Notes under the pieces: model-generated
What the model saw: only the letters and a program-made list of their open reading frames with translations
Databases searched by the model: none
Told to the model about the DNA's origin: nothing
Assembly (NCBI GenBank): GCA_934132925.1
Contig: CAKPAL010000034.1
Location: forward strand, 1-7,950
Direction: 5' to 3'
DNA from: an uncultured Bacilli bacterium
GTDB lineage: Bacteria; Bacillota_I; Bacilli_A; RF39; UBA660
Length of the DNA: 7,950 nucleotides
Shown here: positions 5,221 to 7,950 of the stretch, one piece after another
Numbering within the stretch: the first letter of the stretch is position 1
Layout of the letters: every line of letters begins with the position of its first letter
Position numbers and translations under genes: made by a program

Positions 5221-5250
5221 AATTAATATTCTATTTAAAGAATATTAATT
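5221..5250 (-). other. hairpin over the uppP stop, next to tRNA-Thr (right copy)
   Basis: Perfect 12-bp inverted repeat with a 6-nt loop, the same as at 2197-2226, here behind a functional uppP. It covers the stop codon and ends 4 nt before the tRNA. It could protect the mRNA 3' end after RNase P removes the tRNA; that role is inferred from position only. Confidence 0.6.
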
Positions 5251-6034
5251 TTACAAATACCACTAATGCAAGTATTACTCTATAAAAGGCAAATACTGAA
5301 AAGTCATGTTTCTTAATGTAATTAAGTAAAAACTTAATAGCAATAATACCCATAGCAAATGAAGATATAATACCTACAATTACCTCTTTAGTTAAAGCAA
5401 GGTCTGTTACTTTAAGTACTGTAGCACCACATATTACTGGTACTGATAATAAGAAAGTAAACTTTGTTATTGCTTCTTTAGATATACCTTGAAGTCTACC
5501 TGCTAGTATGGTTGTTCCACTTCTAGAAAAACCTGGTATAACTGCAAAAGCTTGAGATATGCCTATAATAAGTGCTTCTTTTAAAGTAATATCTTCAAAC
5601 TTTTTTTCTCTTTTATAATGATGAGTAGCCCATTTATCACCAAGATAAATTAACATACCCATTATAGCAAGAGCAGAAGCTATAATCCAAATATTATTTC
5701 TAATTACACTTTCAATTATATCATCAAGTAAGAAACCCACAATAGCAGCAGGAATAGTAGCTACTACTAAATACCAAAACATCTTTCCATTAGTACTTTT
5801 TTTCTTATTTTTTACATCTTTAATGGCCCCAATAAATAAGTTCCACCAATCTTTAAAGAAAATCACTAGTACAGCCATCATTGTACCAAAATGAAGAGCC
5901 ACATCAAACGCAAGTGACGATTCTTCCCAGCCTAATAAATAAGGAAAAATAATCAAATGAGCTGATGAAGAGATTGGTAAAAACTCTGCAACTCCCTGAA
6001 TAATTCCAAGAATTATCGCTTTAAATATTGTCAT
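5231..6034 (-). CDS. uppP: undecaprenyl-diphosphate phosphatase
   Basis: UppP (BacA family) is an integral membrane enzyme that removes a phosphate from undecaprenyl diphosphate to recycle the lipid carrier for peptidoglycan and other wall polymers; extra activity gives bacitracin tolerance. The 267-residue length is normal. Motif one is at 12-27 (IQGVAEFLPISSSAHL, with Gln13, Glu17 and His26), followed by LAFDVALHFGT (41-51). Motif two is PGFSRSGTT (167-175), whose Arg171 is the expected catalytic arginine. About seven or eight hydrophobic segments span the membrane. ATG at 6034 follows AGGAG (6041-6045) by 6 nt. The start is 12 nt from the tig stop. Residues 109-267 lie in the direct repeat, so this gene may be a chimera of an original head and an incoming tail. 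It differs from the remnant at one residue and looks fully functional. Confidence 0.97.
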   Translation of the reverse strand: MTIFKAIILGIIQGVAEFLPISSSAHLIIFPYLLGWEESSLAFDVALHFGTMMAVLVIFFKDWWNLFIGAIKDVKNKKKSTNGKMFWYLVVATIPAAIVGFLLDDIIESVIRNNIWIIASALAIMGMLIYLGDKWATHHYKREKKFEDITLKEALIIGISQAFAVIPGFSRSGTTILAGRLQGISKEAITKFTFLLSVPVICGATVLKVTDLALTKEVIVGIISSFAMGIIAIKFLLNYIKKHDFSVFAFYRVILALVVFVKLIFFK

Positions 6035-6046
6035 AAAACACTCCTA

Positions 6047-7288
6047 TTAATTATTTTCTTTTAATAATTCAATAGCTTTTTGCATAGCTAAATCGTATTT
6101 AACAACATCTAAAGAACCAATTTCTTTCATAATGTCCTCTTCTGCCATCTTATACATATCAGCCATTTTCTTAATTTCTTCTTTAGCCTCTTTTTCTTCT
6201 ATTTCAATTTTTTCAGCTTTAACGATAGCTTCAAGTAGATATCTATATTCTACTCTCTTTTTAGCCTCAACTTTCATATCTTTCATGATATCTTCTTTTT
6301 TAGCACCAGAGTAAGCAAAATATAATTCTTCATCTACACCTTGCATCTTAAGTCTTTCAACAAAATTCTTATACATTCTGTCAGCTTCGGCATCGATGAT
6401 TTCTTCATCAATTTCAACTTTCATATTCTTTGAAGCTTTTTCAAGTAAATCTTCAATAAATTTATTATCGATATCTCTTTCTTTTTGAGCCTTAATTTCT
6501 TCTTCAACTACTTTTTCAAGCTCTTCTTTATTAGATACACCTTCCATATCTAAGTCTTTAAAGAACTCTTCATCTAAATCAGGAATAACTCTCTTTTTAA
6601 TATCATGAACAGTAACATTAAATACTACTTTTTGTCCTGCTAATTCTTTAGCCATATAATCTTCTGGGAAAGTAAGTTCAATATCTTTAGACTCTTCTTT
6701 TTTCATTCCTACTACTCCTTCTTCAAAGCCAGGAATAAATGAATGACTACCAAGTTCTAATGAATATCCTTCAGCGCTTCCTCCATCAAATTCTTCATTA
6801 TCTTTAAAACCTTTGAAATCAATAACTACTGTATCTCCTTCTTCGGCTTTACCATCTTTAGATACTAATTCAGCATATCTATCTAGGATATGACCAACTT
6901 CATGGTCTATTTCTTCTTTGGTTACTTTAACTTTATCTTTTTTAACTTTTAAACCTTTATATTCACCAAGAGTTACTTCAGGATCTAAAATAAATGTCAT
7001 ATTAACTTCAAATCCTTCATCATCAGCTTTTACTATTTCTAATTTAGGTTCTACTACTGGAACTAATTTTTCAGTAATAATTACATCTCTATATTTCTTT
7101 TCTACTAAATCTTCCATAGCTTCACTAATAATGTCACCAGTACCATATTTCTTTTCAAAAACATTTCTAGGTACTTTTCCTTCTCTAAAGCCATCAACTT
7201 TAACTTTTTTAACTAGTTTATTGAATGCTTTATCTTTAGCCTCTTTCCATTCTTCTCCAATTACTTTATAGTTAACTTGTTTTTTCAT
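6047..7288 (-). CDS. tig: trigger factor, ribosome-associated chaperone
   Basis: Trigger factor binds at the ribosome exit tunnel and shields nascent chains; it also has FKBP-type prolyl isomerase activity. The 413 residues show the three family parts: a ribosome-binding domain with the signature GFREGKVPRNVFEKKYG (33-49), an FKBP-like domain at about 151-230 (GDTVVIDFKGF, FIPGFEEGVVGM, LTFPEDY), and a long charged helical C-terminal domain from about 240. The N-terminus is some 8-10 residues shorter than in typical homologues and lacks most of the first strand. The start is secure because AGGAGG (7297-7302) lies 8 nt upstream and overlaps the greA stop codon, which suggests translational coupling. 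It is the second gene of the greA-tig-uppP-tRNA unit. Confidence 0.97.
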   Translation of the reverse strand: MKKQVNYKVIGEEWKEAKDKAFNKLVKKVKVDGFREGKVPRNVFEKKYGTGDIISEAMEDLVEKKYRDVIITEKLVPVVEPKLEIVKADDEGFEVNMTFILDPEVTLGEYKGLKVKKDKVKVTKEEIDHEVGHILDRYAELVSKDGKAEEGDTVVIDFKGFKDNEEFDGGSAEGYSLELGSHSFIPGFEEGVVGMKKEESKDIELTFPEDYMAKELAGQKVVFNVTVHDIKKRVIPDLDEEFFKDLDMEGVSNKEELEKVVEEEIKAQKERDIDNKFIEDLLEKASKNMKVEIDEEIIDAEADRMYKNFVERLKMQGVDEELYFAYSGAKKEDIMKDMKVEAKKRVEYRYLLEAIVKAEKIEIEEKEAKEEIKKMADMYKMAEEDIMKEIGSLDVVKYDLAMQKAIELLKENN

Positions 7289-7300
7289 ATATATTACCTC

Positions 7301-7768
7301 CTAACAAATTGCAACTATTTCTACTTCATATTCTCCATTAGGAGATGCTACTTTTTTTATTTCTCCTACTTTACCATTCATAATAGCTTTAGCTATAGGA
7401 CTTTCATTAGAAATCTTATTATTAGATGGATCTGCTTCTTTAGAACCTACAATCCTATACTCTTCTATTTCATCATCATCTACATATTTAATCTTAACAG
7501 TAGTACCAAGAGATACTTTATCAGTCTCTCCCTTCTCTATGATATGAACATTTTCCATAATCTTTTCTAATTCTTGTATTCTGCCTTCTACTTGTGCTTG
7601 TTCTGCTCTAGCAGCATCATAGTCAGCATTCTCAGATAAATCTCCAAGTGCCCTAGCTTCTTTTAAAGCCTTAATCACTTCAGGTCTTTTAACATTTTTT
7701 AATTCATTTAATTCTTCTTCTAACTCAAGAAAACCTTCATCAGTTAGATAAACTTTATTATCTTTCAT
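7301..7768 (-). CDS. greA: transcription elongation factor GreA
   Basis: GreA enters the secondary channel of RNA polymerase and stimulates cleavage of backtracked RNA. With the start at 7768 the protein is 155 residues, the usual size, beginning MKDNKVYLTDEG. The N-terminal coiled coil has the tip motif ALGDLSENADYDAARAEQ (40-57) with acidic residues Asp43 and Glu46 that hold the catalytic metal. The C-terminal FKBP-like domain has ISNESPIAKAIMNGKVGEI (119-137). The open frame extends to 7891, but that extension contains the promoter, and GAGGTGAT (7776-7783) lies 7 nt before the chosen ATG. It is first in the operon; its stop overlaps the ribosome binding site of tig. Confidence 0.97.
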   Translation of the reverse strand: MKDNKVYLTDEGFLELEEELNELKNVKRPEVIKALKEARALGDLSENADYDAARAEQAQVEGRIQELEKIMENVHIIEKGETDKVSLGTTVKIKYVDDDEIEEYRIVGSKEADPSNNKISNESPIAKAIMNGKVGEIKKVASPNGEYEVEIVAIC

Positions 7769-7803
7769 TTTATTTATCACCTCAATTAATTTTTTGTTTT
7801 CAT

Positions 7804-7820
7804 TACAATTCACAATTGTA
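7804..7820. promoter_or_regulatory. candidate operator at the greA operon promoter
   Basis: TACAATT and AATTGTA form a perfect 7-bp inverted repeat around a 3-bp centre. It covers the whole -10 and the expected start point, an ideal place for a repressor dimer. It contains one Rex-like half site (TTGTGAA) but not the full Rex operator, and I cannot assign a regulator. A chance palindrome around an AT-rich -10 is possible. Confidence 0.35.
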
Positions 7821-7843
7821 CTAGATTTTAATCTTTTTGTCAA
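7815..7843 (-). promoter_or_regulatory. promoter of the greA-tig-uppP-tRNA-Thr operon
   Basis: TTGACA (7838-7843), a 17-bp spacer and TACAAT (7815-7820): a near-perfect sigma-A promoter without an extended -10. Transcription should start near 7808, about 40 nt before the greA ATG. No other convincing promoter precedes tig or uppP. Confidence 0.88.
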
Positions 7844-7898
7844 TAGTTTTTGTACTTTAATATTATATTCTAATCTAGAGAAATCAATCATATGTTAC

Positions 7899-7948
7899 AC
7901 TTTTTTATAAAAAGTTCTTTTCTGCCTATAGACATATTATAAAAAAGT
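7899..7948. repeat. 12-bp inverted repeat upstream of the greA promoter
   Basis: ACTTTTTTATAA (7899-7910) and TTATAAAAAAGT (7937-7948) are perfect inverted copies 26 bp apart. Inside them, the minus strand has a T-rich hairpin as well. It may be the end of the next unit upstream, which is out of view; AT richness makes chance pairing plausible. Confidence 0.35.
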
Positions 7949-7950
7949 AT

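Larger units (their letters stand above)
5126..5712. repeat. right copy of 587-bp direct repeat (uppP tail + tRNA-Thr)
   Basis: This is the partner of 2102-2688, offset 3024 bp. It forms the 3' part of the intact uppP gene plus the tRNA-Thr. Its left edge cuts the tRNA terminator: only CGAGTTT of the stem remains and the following insert sequence does not rebuild it. Its right edge falls at the last base of the codon for residue 108 of uppP. Confidence 0.97.

Noticed and set aside
2102..5712. Phage-type tRNA attachment site pair (attL/attR)
   Set aside because: The repeat is 587 bp and contains the entire tRNA plus part of a protein gene, far more than a core att, and no integrase gene is visible.
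6132..7271. Two plus-strand frames inside tig (6132-6314 and 6918-7271)
   Set aside because: Antisense shadows of the charged, Glu/Lys-rich trigger factor, which read as Ser/Phe/Leu-rich on the other strand.
7277..7570. Plus-strand frame of 97 codons over greA
   Set aside because: Antisense to the conserved C-terminal domain of GreA, with no start signal.
7769..7891. Upstream extension of greA to an ATG at 7891
   Set aside because: The extension holds the operon promoter and does not match the GreA N-terminus; the ATG at 7768 has a good ribosome site and gives the normal length.
1..7950. CRISPR array, rRNA genes, complete insertion sequence
   Set aside because: No spaced short repeats, no rRNA-like sequence and no transposase frame were found on either strand.

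Overview
This window is AT-rich DNA with compact intergenic spaces, strong AGGAGG-type ribosome binding sites and sigma-A type promoters. That points to a low-GC Bacillota (Bacilli, Erysipelotrichia or a related gut lineage). TGG encodes Trp and TGA serves as a stop, so this is the ordinary bacterial code and not the Mycoplasma code. Every gene I accept lies on the minus strand, so reading order runs from right to left. The exact genus cannot be told from the sequence.

The right third (about 5140-7850) is a housekeeping operon. A consensus promoter (TTGACA, 17 bp, TACAAT) drives greA (transcript cleavage factor), tig (trigger factor), uppP (undecaprenyl-diphosphate phosphatase) and a tRNA-Thr(GGU) gene. 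The spacings are 12, 12 and 14 nt, so the tRNA is probably cut out of the 3' end of a messenger RNA.

The centre (about 2100-5125) is the unusual part. The last 482 bp of uppP, the whole tRNA-Thr gene and part of the tRNA terminator occur twice, as a direct repeat of about 587 bp (2102-2688 and 5126-5712) with no indels and only three substitutions. Between the copies lie 2437 bp of accessory DNA. It holds a protein resembling the HopA1 effector/phospho-lyase family behind a structured leader, a DUF488-family protein with its own promoter, and about 575 bp without a convincing gene. The right copy belongs to the intact uppP gene. The left copy is a headless uppP pseudogene with an intact tRNA-Thr. 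The arrangement is what a single crossover (Campbell-type) insertion of a circle carrying the uppP tail and tRNA would leave, but no integrase or transposase is visible in the window.

The left third (1-2000) carries two more accessory genes, each with its own extended -10 promoter: a KilA-N domain protein just downstream of the left tRNA terminator, and an unrecognised 274-residue protein. All four accessory promoters share a TGn extended -10, while the housekeeping promoter does not.
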